Source: Pomphorhynchus laevis
Taxonomy: Eukaryota > Acanthocephala > Palaeacanthocephala > Echinorhynchida > Pomphorhynchidae
Assembly: GCA_012934845.2 (NCBI GenBank)
Contig: WNNJ02001135.1
Coordinates: forward strand, 172,057 to 236,056
Reading direction: 5' to 3'
Length of the DNA: 64,000 nt
This document shows, piece by piece, positions 1 to 12,500 of the stretch. The notes under the pieces were generated by a model that did no database searches, had not been told where the DNA came from, and was given only the letters and a program-made list of their open reading frames with translations. The position numbers and the translations under genes were made by a program. Numbering within the stretch: the first letter of the stretch is position 1; the number at the start of each line of letters is the position of its first letter.

Positions 1-141
1 GCAACAGAACGACTTTCCAGGTATCTCACCACATTGCTTATATAGGCTTTAAAATATGTTTCGTCATACATATATAGCACTACTGACTTTATAAATAAAT
101 TAGAAGAAATTAAATCATCGCTAAGCACTAACACCAAAATA

Positions 142-1015
142 ATGACGATAGACATTGAAGCTCTGTATACAAGTATTCCGATCGAGGATGGCATTACGAA
201 AGTAGGGCTTTATTTAAGAAAATGCAGCTTTAGTGAATGTAAGATTAAAGAATCAACACGATTACTGTCTACTGTTCTCAACAACAACTATTTCGAGTTT
301 AACGATATTATATACAAACAGAAAATTGGTTGTGCTATGGGAACACCAGTAGCACCCCTCTTTGCCGTGTTGTATGTGGCCGCTATCGAAGAAACGTTTT
401 TCGAAAATAGGGAAATTCGACCATTAACTTATGTAAGGTACATAGACGATATATTTTTACTGTGGAATGGAACGAATGAGTCATTATTAGAGACAGTTGA
501 TGACCTGAATGCACTGGGTCCGTTGCATTTCAAGGTTGAGAGCTTATCGGATGACTCTGTTAAGTTTTTGGATGTCGAAATATATAAAGATAAGGAAAAC
601 AATAATCTCCATACAAGGTTATATCTGAAACCGACTTGGAAGCCGGCATACTTGCATGCGTCTAGCAATCATGCTCCGCAAAAAAAAACGAAATATTATA
701 TATAATGAAATAGTGAGATCGAGAAGGTTATGCTCTAAGGAATCTGAATTCTATAAGGAAGTTGATAATATTAAAGGGTATTTCAAACAGCGCGGTTATA
801 AAATACGTCAGATACAAGTGGCAATTGATAGAGTCATATATAAAAATAGGAATGAGTTCATTAAACCTCGAATAAAAGCAACACGAATAATGCTAGCTGG
901 GTTAGCTTTGAATTCCATCAAGCCTTGCACCGCGTCAAATACGATATGGAACGAACACTTGCCTCCACCATTTCAGAATTCGGTAATAGAGCGAACGTCG
1001 CATAGCGCTCTCTAG
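142..1015 (+). pseudogene. PLE reverse transcriptase, frame-broken
   Basis: The first frame (142-705) has the motif A region TIDIEALYTSIPIEDGI, motif B with CAMGTPVAP and the catalytic YIDD in YVRYIDDIFLLW, then FLDVEIYKDKE. The frame runs open upstream of 142 with coding-like residues (LEEIKSSLSTNTKI), so 142 is not the true start. The second frame (656-1015) carries the thumb and linker, ending near a proline-rich stretch. One frameshift lies in the 656-705 overlap. YIDD and the downstream GIY-YIG gene identify a canonical PLE. Confidence 0.85.
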
Positions 1016-1064
1016 CAACATTAAAATTTAGGATATATTAGTAAGATCGAGATGTACCAGCTCA

Positions 1065-1505
1065 ATGCTATTGCGCAAAGAACATTATTGCGAACCCTGT
1101 GGAGGCAAGCGCTGCAAAACTTGTCCTGATATAAATAAGAAAAAAGTCTTCAAAAGTACAAAATCAAATTCCCTATACACAGTGAGCGGTGAGCTTAACT
1201 GCAAGTCAAGTAACGTCTTATATCTTTTGACGTGTAATGAATGCGCAAGACAGTATGTTGTGGAAACATATGAACAAATGCACAAGCGCATGAATCTTAG
1301 ACGCTCGCAGATAAAAACAAAGAAGCAAAGCTGTAATGCCGCAGTGACACATATCCAAGAAAATCCCGACCATAAATTCAGACTAACAATTATTGAAGAT
1401 AAAATATTGGATATAAAGGAAAGGAGACAAAAAGAACTGTATTGGACAGCGCAGCTTATGTCCGAGCTAAACGAATCATTAACAAAAAAGCAGCTAACTT
1501 TGTAA
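1065..1505 (+). CDS. PLE GIY-YIG endonuclease domain
   Basis: An open frame with a cysteine pair cluster (CEPCGGKRCKTCPD) followed by NVLYLLTCNECARQYVVET, which is the PLE form of the GIY-YIG motif. A basic helix (HKRMNLRRSQIK) and a conserved HI..NPDHKF stretch come next. This domain nicks target DNA in PLE retrotransposition. The usual glycine after the second tyrosine is replaced (QYVVET), suggesting decay. Confidence 0.8.
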   Translation: MLLRKEHYCEPCGGKRCKTCPDINKKKVFKSTKSNSLYTVSGELNCKSSNVLYLLTCNECARQYVVETYEQMHKRMNLRRSQIKTKKQSCNAAVTHIQENPDHKFRLTIIEDKILDIKERRQKELYWTAQLMSELNESLTKKQLTL

Positions 1506-1639
1506 AATCAATGTGAAATTCTTCCGTCCCAGAAACGTGGTATAAAAATCAAAGTGCGTGGAAATGAAAGTAAGCTCTAATTACTGAAGAAGGCATCAGT
1601 TGTAACTAGTTTTTCTTTTAAAAATCATTTATTATTTCT

Positions 1640-2430
1640 GCTGTTTAAATAATTAAATTGGTTAAATAATTATATATTATATATATGTATTCCAATATCA
1701 TCAATATATCGAATCATATATATTACATATCTTTTTACACAGTTATGAACAAATTCATATTCTATAAAGCTTAGAAACAAGTCGGCTATAATTGGGCTAC
1801 TATTGCCACCCATTGGAACACCTTTTACTTGTCTAAATATTGATGTCCCTACTTTTAAATAATTTTGATTTATCAAAATATTTAAGGATTCTATTAATTC
1901 AATTTTATCCATATATTTATATTTACTTGATGGTTTAATTTTTGTTAGATAGGCGTTATAATTATTATAACATATGTATGTATATCTTTTTCCGAATATA
2001 AGATTAATTAATTTTACTAACGCTCCTTTAATATCAACTAAATCTAGATTTGTATAAAGCGTGCTAAATCGTATGTATTTATATTTTGAAAATTTATTCC
2101 TTTTGTCTGTTCTAAAAAATACTTTTGTATAATTAATACTGAAATATTGTTTTATACCAGTAATAATTCCAATTACCTTGCTATATTTTGAAAGTCTGAT
2201 TTAATTACTTTAAGTATTTTATTCATATAGACAGAAAGTGGTCTTAATGTACATTTAAACGCACTACATATGAACCTAGGTTTTATTGGATTTTTATGTA
2301 ATTTTAGATTCTAATATAATTTAGGTATAGTTTTATTATCTGATTCAACCTTTATACCCTTCTTATCCATTATAGAACAATGACTTGTAATAATTGTTTC
2401 TAAACTCAACTCACTACGTTCATATGTTGT
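1640..2430 (-). mobile_element. AT-rich Penelope-like element fragment
   Basis: Minus-strand translation gives, in pieces, [45 protein letters not shown] and then an open stretch at 1670-1912 with [19 protein letters not shown] and RYIDDI. The 1670-1912 peptide is almost identical to that at 20610-20800, so the copies are recent. Several breaks lie in the middle, and the part after YIDD is missing. Orientation is the same as CPSF3. Confidence 0.75.
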
Positions 2431-3101
2431 TTCACATATAAATTTCACAATGTATATTGTGAAAAATATTATTTTTGTCAAATATAATATTTGTTCTGTT
2501 GAATATTTTTATGCGCCTAAGATATTCCGACTATTTAGAGTAAGGGATTATCCGTATCCTTTTTCTTTAAAAAATCCTGCTTTGCCTTAAATCTTCAAAA
2601 TTGCAAGACTTTTTTGTTGTTTTAGTCAAATTTCTATTAAGCAGCACCTGCAAGTAAAGTGATTGTATCGTTGTTCATTGTGACTTCTTAATAGACACAT
2701 TTTCACAATGGAGTCTATATGTTGTAAAGATTTCCTTCGGATATGCTATCTCACAATTTGTTTAATATCATCCCTATTTTATTTCAAAGTTATTAAGAAT
2801 TTAAGTAATTTGTTTGGTTAACACATTGAAAATATGCTCCTGAAACTCGTCGTAAAGTCAAGAAGTGGTACTTTTAATTTTACACTGGGTTGCTATTTAT
2901 ATCCGCTACTGCTTGCTCGTTTAAACGTAAGGAAACCTCCGCGAATGTATGAACGTAAGTCAATCGTCAAATAATTGATTTTAAACAGAAATGATTCAAT
3001 CCATAGGGGTAAATTGTATGTGATTTTGATAGTACCACACTGCGTTCGTTTAAAACAACCATAATTTTCTTACCATCTCTTTTAAAGGTCAGGTGCGTGA
3101 G
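2431..3101. other. No recognisable feature
   Basis: AT-rich DNA with no coding homology found on either strand. Missing CPSF3 3' exons were looked for here and not found. Confidence 0.5.
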
Positions 3102-3187
3102 TATGGAACATTAAAGATTTTCTGTGAATATGGAGCATTAAAGATGTTCTGTGAATATGGAACATTGAAGATGCGTGAAAATGGAGC
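3102..3187. repeat. 27-bp minisatellite, about 3 units
   Basis: The unit is close to TATGGAGCATTAAAGATG followed by TTCTGTGAA. Two full units and a diverged third are present just downstream of CPSF3 exon 9. Confidence 0.7.
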
Positions 3188-3384
3188 ATATTCACAATGG
3201 AATATTTCATGGAGTCGAATTCCGTACTTATCTTTTGTGCCATAATTCTAGAAAAAAATAAATGAATTTTGAAATGTAAAAACCATTTGCTCTGGATTTT
3301 TCTTTTGCATAACTGCAAAACTACACCCTTCATTTTTATCTGTAAATTTTTTTCGGATGAAAAAATGAATAAATTTTTGTTTAC

Positions 3385-3540
3385 CTTAACACTGACATCG
3401 GCGCTGAAATGTAATTGAACTTCTTGCGTATTTTTCGGACTGTATACCTTAAGCTTATGTTTTGTTGATCGATGTTCATATTCGCGCTGCAGCGCGGACT
3501 TTAATCTTAGCATTTCAGTTGTCTCTCCGTGAACAAGAAC
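3385..3540 (-). CDS. CPSF3: CPSF3 exon 9 (motif C; 3' end of exon uncertain)
   Basis: Encodes [20 protein letters not shown] to SADVSVK, with motif C H422. A GTAAAC donor sits at 3384. The frame also stays open without a stop to 3082. The peptide just past the donor has weak spacing-level similarity to the next family segment, so the exon may read further instead of splicing here. Downstream exons were not recognised. Confidence 0.8.
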
Positions 3541-6500
3541 CTTTAACAAAACAAACATTTAAATGATAAAAAATATATTACATGTTAACATGATAGATAT
3601 ATTATAAAATATACAATATATATTAAAAATATATTGACTTAATATATTGATTCTATTAAATATAATGGATTGGTTTTTCATTAACGACACATTTTATAAT
3701 ACATTGTATTCTCTTTAGTATATTTTATGCATTAAAATTAATTAAAATTATATTTATAAATATAATATTTTTAAATTATAAAACAAATAATAAAATATAA
3801 TTATTAATATTAATCTGAGAAATTTTATTTTCCTCACTTCCGCTTGTAAGCGATGGAGGTAGAAAATACAGTCAATTTATATACAAAAATGTCAGCTTAT
3901 TATTGTACTTATCGAGCTAGTCGTCATCCATCACGAGGACGAAAAGTGTGCAGAAGTTGTGGGAACGTTACGAAATGACGATATCGAATCTACTTTGCGC
4001 AAACTCCATGTAGAAAGAACTGAACATGAAAACAGATGGAGAAGGTCACAACATGAAAGTCCACAGAAACGACAGTAACAGTCAGAATTTCTTGAATGAC
4101 AAGGCAACCTGATCATACAAAATTTGTCATGGTAACCATGAGTAGATATTCTCCAAACAAGCGGTCGGTTTGCATTAAATGGCATTTTCCAATTATTCTG
4201 AAGAAATACCGGAGTGCAATAAATAGCAGGATCAAGTTTTGCAACAGAAATCTGCGTATTGCTGAGATGGATCGAGAGTGCCGGTGTTATAGGCAGATTA
4301 AACGAATTTGCAAAGGTATACGCACACGATGAGAGTTGAGATAACGCTGACACTAATGTCGAAGAGGTCATGGGTGAGAGCCCTGTGATACGTTTAATAT
4401 ACCTCCATTGAAGCGAATCAAATTTGCGGAAATTAGCAGTAGTAAGATCAAGCCAGATCGCCTGAATACCATATGTCAATATAGGAAGGATCATCACCTT
4501 AAAGAATTTTAGGGCACCGTCGAAGGACAAATTACCTATGTTTCTGAAGGAATACATTCTTTCAGTTGCCTTGACACACTTGTTGGAAATATGTTTCGAG
4601 AATGTCCATTTCGAATTTAAAACAATACCAAGGTAGGAATACTCACAACAAAATTCAAAATTGCTATTTCGATATTGCAATGAGTCATCACCGCGTAGAC
4701 GGCCACCCTTCCTGAATTTTATAGCTCGGGACTTATCTAGATTTACCACTATAAAATTTTGTGTGCAGTAGGTATCTAGACGATTCAATGACATTGTTGC
4801 TGAATCAATATCATGAGAAAGTATGACTAAATCATCTGCATACATTATGCAGCTGGATCTACCGCTTTGACAAACAAAGAAGGGAAGGTCACTAACGAAT
4901 AGCGTGAAAAGCAGCGGGCTTAAAGGATCCCCTTGTAACACCCCTCGATTTTGGATCAAGTGTTGTGACAATTGCAGTCCATCCGAAATACGAATTTCAT
5001 TAGGCGACAATATGGCTGCAAGTAGTTTTAACATTGGACCGCGTATGTGAAACTCGAAATGAAGCTTGCTTAGTAAGAGAGACCGATTCACAGAGTCAAA
5101 CGCCTTTGTAAAATCAATAAATAACGCATACATGCATGAATTTGCTGCGAAACGCTGTTTTACCCTTTCTCTTAAAGTAGAAATCGCCCCAACTGTAGAT
5201 CTACCTGGTCGAAATCCATATTGTTCATTCGCTATACGTGAACCACATGATCGCATAATACGACGGTGAACTAGCGAAGTCAATAGTTTATAGGCATGAT
5301 TTGTTAAGGCTATTCCTCGATAAGAGTTCGTAGATAAAGGATCTGTTTTGCCTTTATACATAACTTTTATGGTCGCTTCTTTCCAGGACTTAGGAATAGG
5401 ACATCCAAACAGAATAGAATTGTAAAGCCCCAACCAGAATGGCTCTAATATATGTAGAGACTGTTTGATATGCTCTATGCATAACCCATCAGGGCCAGCC
5501 GCCTTTCTTATCGATATAGAAAATACACAAGCTCTTAACTCCTGAAGAGTAAATGGAGAATTTAAGATCTGATCAATGTCATGATTTATTTCCGTAAAGG
5601 AGAATTGTGAAAGTAATAAAGGATACGAAGAAGAAACATATTCATTCAAGGGATCGTACAAAACAGCCCTGAAATGATTTTCCCACTTATCAAGAGGAAT
5701 CTTAGATGATAATGCAAGTTGTCTAACTTTCAACTTCCAAGGGTATATTTCAGCATCCTTTAAAATACGTTGTTCTTCGGTCTTAAAATGCTTGTCTTTC
5801 AAACAATTAATAGAAGATCGATAGATCAACTTTAAGTCCCTATATTCCTTACTTTCGCGTGCTCTGAATGTCGGAAGTTTATGCATAGCAATGAGTTTAC
5901 TACGAAGTTGACGCAAATACAGAGGAATTTTGAATGGTGAGCACGTCGGTTTCTGAGTAGATGCAAAGCAACATTCTAAGAGTGTATCTCGAACTTCGAG
6001 GTACCTCGAAGTTCGAGATATTATTAATATTATTAATATTATTAATATTAATATAATATTAAATTAATATATTTAACTAGTAAATTAAAATAATTGATTA
6101 AATTTTTTTAAATTAATTAAATTTAATTTATAAAATTCATTTAAATTATATTTTATGCATTTCATTCATGCATTTAAACGAACATACAAAGTAATTAAAT
6201 ACACAAATTTTGTAGAATTAATGGATTACATAATTTATTAATTAAACAAATTTAATTAATAATTAAATTATTAATTAAATTTAATTTATTAAATTCATTT
6301 AAATTATATTTTATGCATTTAATTCATGCATTTAAAAGAACATACAAAGTAATTAAATAAACAAATTTTGTTAAATTTCGGAATGTATTAAAAGATTTAA
6401 TATGTTTTATTATTAAACAACAATTTACTATGATTAATAATAGAGCTTCGTAAGACGAAGAAGCAAAATACAGACTTTATCGAAATTTCGATAGTCACCG

Positions 6501-9500
6501 AGGTACGACTAGTAAACCATAAGTTAATTACAAATATTTATTGCCATCTACCTCGAAAAAGACGATTAAAACTTTTAATTTGAAATTTACAAATAAAAAT
6601 TAATTTTAAAAATTGTGTTTATATAAAAATTTATGGTTTCGTCATATTATAAATAACTATATACCACAGATCGAGCAGGATTTTTAGTTATAAATAGAAC
6701 AAAATAATAATTGTATTAATGTAATCGTATTTACTAATGAGTGCATGCAATGTTCAACAAAATATAAATAAAATATTTTTAAAGATAATTGATCTTATCC
6801 ATTAATTGATGTTAATACAAATTGATGTTAATTTAGAATTTTCAAACATAATAAAGAAAAAAAATTATTTTTATATTTCAAAAGCGCTGCTAGCAACGTG
6901 ATGATGTTAGCAGCAGCTAGTAAAATATAAAAATGAATTTGTGATTTATTGATTCTGCACCAAAATTAAAAAGATTTAGAACACGATGTAATAATTGTTT
7001 TCAAATGATGCCATCTTTCTGATGCGATTATAAGAAGGCATCGAAAGATGCTATAAATAAAAATCGGAAATTCCGTAAATATCTAATAAAATATCGAAGT
7101 ACTTACTCTATAAAATCATTCGAACAAATATATTCAATTATTCAAATAAAAATTCCCAAATAAATTATTTTAAAGACAATTTGAATAGTGGAATTAACAT
7201 TAATTAATTCCAATCAGTGGAGAGAATGAAATTATTATTTTTATAAAAAGTCAAAATTTCGGACAGAACAAAATTATATAAATATATAATTCGGTATACA
7301 CAAATTCATTACAGCTTCTCTTGCTAGGCGGTTAAAAGAACCGAGAAGATTTTATCCAGAAAAACTATTTCGATGGCTATCATCGACAGGTTTTACAATT
7401 ATTCTATTATCATGAAATTATTCTAATATTACACAGTAGATCAATTAATTATACGATACAATCAACATGTCGCTAGGTGCTAATTCATCCAAATATTTCT
7501 ATAACTGTTAGCTCACCTACTCGTAAGGCGGTTTAAACAACGTCTGAATTTCAGTCGAAAAGTCAACTAAATGGCCTGTATTATTAGTAGATATAGTAAT
7601 TTTATAAACTATGTCAGAATTTCCCATTAACTTCAACGATTAACTGTTTAAGAGGAAAAATGAAGAGAGTAACGGTGCATGATTACTGATTCATGCAGTA
7701 GAGGTATTGAATTGCCAAAGTATATTAAAAATAAGGTATTTAAATATTAATGTTGGAAACAAGGTTTTCCTGTCTTGTATAAGATTGAATATATAATTAA
7801 ATGGTGATTTTAAAAGTATTTGATTCAAAATAAACTAATAATAATTATATTACAATTTTAAAAGGGACTATCATCATTAGCTATCGCACAGGGAATTGAA
7901 TTTGAAATTCAATTAAAAATATATGGGATAATATATCCCATATATTAAAAATATATTTTAATATATCCCATATATTAAAAATTTATGGGATATTATATGT
8001 ATAGTTATAAACATCATCGTCCGACAAAGATTATTCAAATGCATTGTATTTAAAAATAAAGAACAATGGTCAACAAACCATTGTAAATGATGTTTTTCTT
8101 ATTGATTGCTGTGAAATTAATCAATTGTGCAAAACTGTACTAGTTCTACAGTAGGAATGTCACTTCGCTGACAAAACGAACCAAGAAATTGGAGACAGAG
8201 AGTATTCACTTCGGTTTTGAAATAAAAACGAAATGGATATTATGTAAATATAATAATGCGCGAGAGCTCGCTATTTGTTAAATAAAAAATTGAATTTAAA
8301 GGATCGATAATTATGAGGATAAACATACAATTGCTTACCACGTGATCTGGTTTAACTAAACGAATAAATTCTGAAGTTTGCTTGTAATCGGTATGGGCGG
8401 AAAACGAAATGTAATCGACTGAGCATCTTAAAGGTAATTTTTGTCCTTTCATAGAGATAATATCTGCCGGTTCGTTTAAAATTGACTTCGCAAGAGTACC
8501 TTCAACACAGTAACCTGCAATAATAACCCCATTTCTACTATCGCTGCACCAAGTTTCAAACAGTTCCCGACTAATTCCACTTTGCATCATTCCGGGGGAG
8601 GCGAGAACAACGCATGGACCTACGTCTTCAAAATCGTCAGTTCCCTATAACACAGGTTGCTTATGAAAATACAAATATAAATATTATATAAACGTAAATA
8701 AAAGTAAATAATATTATATAATTCTTATATAAACGTAAATTAACTTAAATCAAAACTTTTTGATTAAAACGGCAATCGAAGAGCAAACTTTTCTATTGCA
8801 AAATTACACAATAATAATTTCTGACCACCTTGATAATTTATCTCGATGACTAACATCCATAAAAAATTTTAATAATAAATTTTTTAATTTATATTTTCAT
8901 ATAATTTTTTTTAATTTGGTTGTTTTTTAAACAGCAAAATTAGTCAATTTATTGACTAATTTATTAGTTAATAAATTGGTTGTTATTTATTAGTAAATTG
9001 ACTAATAAATAACAGACGTTGTAATAAGGATTAGAGGTCATCAGGAGGAACCGCAATGTTATCAGGTTTGATCCTCTAATCTTCAACCCAATATAGAAGC
9101 GGGCCTAAAAAATGCTAATGAAGTATTCCCTCTGATTAAATTTGATTATTTAGTGTACCTTATTATATTACAAAGTATATTATTTATTATCCATCCATAC
9201 AAATTTTCAGTTAATGATTTTATATTTATTTTTAATATTATTGCGTGGAATTATATATTTTACTATTTTCTGCTTGATTTTTTTTATAGAAACCTTGTTT
9301 AAAATATGCATATATTAAATTATTTAAATGATTTTGAAGAAAGCCAATATCATTACAAATTGTTGCAATTCTTAAAATTTCATTATTTAATGTATTATAT
9401 TTTATATTATATGGTATGCATGAATGCTCATGCAAAAATATGTCTCTTGAAATTTAAATATGTCATCTTTACGATATCATCTTTATTCATCTTTACTCTG

Positions 9501-12500
9501 TCATCTTTATTCTTTATTAAGAATAAGACTTCCCGGATAAATTTGTAAAATGACGAAATTTTGAAGAGCGATTGGCTTAACAATCTGTCTTTGATCCGAG
9601 CTATTTGTTCAAGTATGCAAACTTCAAAAATAGAGATGGATGTGTGGATAAGCTCATAACTGAACGTGGAAAATCTTGACAGACAAAAATGACATTGATA
9701 ATGCCTATACCAAACATTTCAAATTGATTTCACAACATTTAAACTCACAAATAGCCATATATCTCATATAATTTACTAATTAAAATACGTAGACTCAGTT
9801 ATCTGATTTATAAATCAGATAATAGCCCAATTTTATTGGCTTTTATTATCTCCCATTGGAACACCCTTTATTTGTCTAAATATAAATGCCCTTACTTTTA
9901 AATAATTTCGATTTATCAAAATGTTTAAAGATTCTGTTAATATTTTGTAACAAAATACATTTTATTAATTATAATAAATTATAAAATATTTTTAATGTTA
10001 TAATTAGTAATCAAGATTACTTGATTTTTTAACGGCTCAATATAGATCTGTACGGATTTATATTCTGATTATATTCTTGTAAATATTCATTATTTAATGA
10101 TATTTAATTATAGATCAGCTTTTTATTTTATTAATCGCATTTTTATAAATTGATCAGCTTTTTATTTTCAGAAAAACCCAATACAGCGAATGATAATTAT
10201 TTCTTTCGATTGAATGAAAAAACTTGTTTATAAAGATTTTGCAAAAGCCTAATGTAAAGGCGAAACGTTAAAATAAATTGTCATTGTATTTTGCTTCGTA
10301 AGAATCAACAAGCACTAATTGTTATTATATATGTACTTAATATAATAATTCAGAATTCTATATTTGTTGATTGCAACGAAGCAAAAGACTTGGAAATTTA
10401 TTGTCTTTTGATTGGCATTAAGCTTAATATCGTTTCTTAGTCAAGAATCCCCTTTAACATATATTTCGTAAGTAGTTGATGCTTCATCCACATTCATATG
10501 TTCTACTTTAACATATCAAGTTTCAATTAGTAGTCTGTTGGCTTTTGCCAAATACTGTATATATGTGCCTGGTTATCTGTTCTATATATTCAATTAATAA
10601 ATAAATATATATGTAATTATATATTTATTATATAATATATATCTGATTTTAATATTAACCAAGTATCTCTTAAGGGGTTCCCGCTGCTGTGTAATGCCGG
10701 AAATATCCAAATATTCTATCGTTGAATTTGCTGATACACATTCCGATGAGCATACCCCTATTCATGAGATTATCCAATAATGTTCTCAAATGTTTTCCCT
10801 TGCTGCTGATATAGAACAATTTTTTATAATCCTTATTACATCGTTAAAGATCATATTGGTCTTGATATTCTTCGGATGTGCACATTTTGCGTATAAGTAG
10901 GTCGATTTCTAAGACGGTTTCCTATACAGTTCCGTCTGGATTTCACATGTACTGTGGAAGTAAATCGCTAAATCCAGAAAATCTACTTTGTCCCCGTTCT
11001 TAGTCGTAAAAGTCAGTGTTCCATCTTCGTTGAATTTATTTACGACATCTTTTATCTCCGTGGTATCCGGGATTATCAAAATGATAACATCAATGTACCT
11101 CTTGTACAACAAGGGTACTTCGGGTAATGTAGCAATAAGTTTTTGTTCCAGCAAATACATATATAGTATCGCATACACAGGGGGTACCGGCGTACCCATT
11201 GAATATCATTTTACCTGGCGATAGATCTTGTCACCGAATTCGAACACGATATTATTAAGAATAACCAAAAACGCTTCACGTACAAACTCAATTCCTTCCA
11301 CTGAACATTCTTGTTGCAAACTCACTTTACCTACTGCATGTATTTCTTGTTCATACAGATTTATCGTGTAAAGGATGACACGTCATGGTGATAAGCTTGC
11401 GACGCAATTCTCAATGTAAACGATCTATCAATGATCGACCAATAGTCTCGGCAGGTAACAAATCTAATATTATACATATCACGAGGCAACCGAAACTACT
11501 GTTGATAGTTTAACCTACGACTGAATGATGCCGACTACCAATAGCGTGTCTAGTGTGTGAATGCTCTGCATGTATGCTGTGCATGTTATCGAACACCTGT
11601 TAATGGCAACATCTACGAAAGCATATTGATTTATTTACGAGTACACCATTGTATGTCCCAGGGCAGGTGTAACAACAAATTATATATTTTATATATTTGT
11701 ACACTTTAAAGTGTCCTTGTTAAACAGCATTTCTATTAAAAAGAATTTAGTGCATGATGCATGGTTATACCGCAATACGCACTGCCATGCACAGAGCTAA
11801 ATTCTACCCGATGAGTCAGATTAAGGGTAGTTCTGGTTTTTGAGCTTAAAACACTGTTTAAGCGTGTGTTAAGGTGCCTATGGATGATTATTGTAGTCAC
11901 GGTACTGATGAGCTCCCTTAAAGGGAAGCGCTTATACCGTTGTGAAGTTTGTCGTCACACATAGGATGACTGGGCATACGTAGCGACTTTGAATATTGCG
12001 AGAATAATTCGGTTCTATTTCTTAGTCTGATGAGGATATATAGAATGCTGCCTGGTAATTATGTCTCTTCATGAGGAAAACATAGTGATTGTTTTCCTCA
12101 AGAGAAAACAGTGTCTTTTAGGTTCAAGTTTCTTTTAAAAAATGTATTGTTGTGACAACTATCACTGTTTCAAAAAAACGTTTTTTCCTTATATCAAGTA
12201 GAACGTTCACGATTTACTGAAATGGATTGTATTTCGCTTGAGAACCATAAACATAATAAAAATCCACTACGAAAATGGTGGAGCAGTAAAAACAACATTT
12301 CGCAAAATTGTCCACATTTTTGGTCGATATAATCGTCCTACGGAGCCAGGAATAAGGAAGTTGGTCGAAAAATTTAAGTCGACTGGATCGGTACAAGACA
12401 GAAGTACACCAGAGCACAATCGTCCGATGCGTTCAGCTAAAAATATCGCTGCTGTTCGCGAAAGCATCGAGGAAGATAAAAACTTATTGATTGAACGACG

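Larger units (their letters stand above)
1..1622 (+). mobile_element. Canonical Penelope-like element, left end cut by window
   Basis: An RT (142-1015, in two overlapping frames) is followed by a GIY-YIG endonuclease region (1065-1505), the standard PLE order. A short tail at 1583-1620 has a CUGAAGA box. The element is broken once in the RT. It lies downstream of CPSF3 exon 9, antisense to the gene. Confidence 0.85.

Noticed and set aside
3082-3384. Continuation of the CPSF3 frame past 3385, and alternative micro-exons around 3290-3340
   Set aside because: The frame is open and a 45-nt GTAAAC...TTTACAG interval could be an intron or coding, but no reading gives convincing similarity to the CPSF73 C-terminus, so only the supported part is called.
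11900-11945. Hammerhead ribozyme at ACTGATGAGCTCCC
   Set aside because: CTGATGA is followed by a good hairpin but no GAAA core box, so the motif is incomplete.
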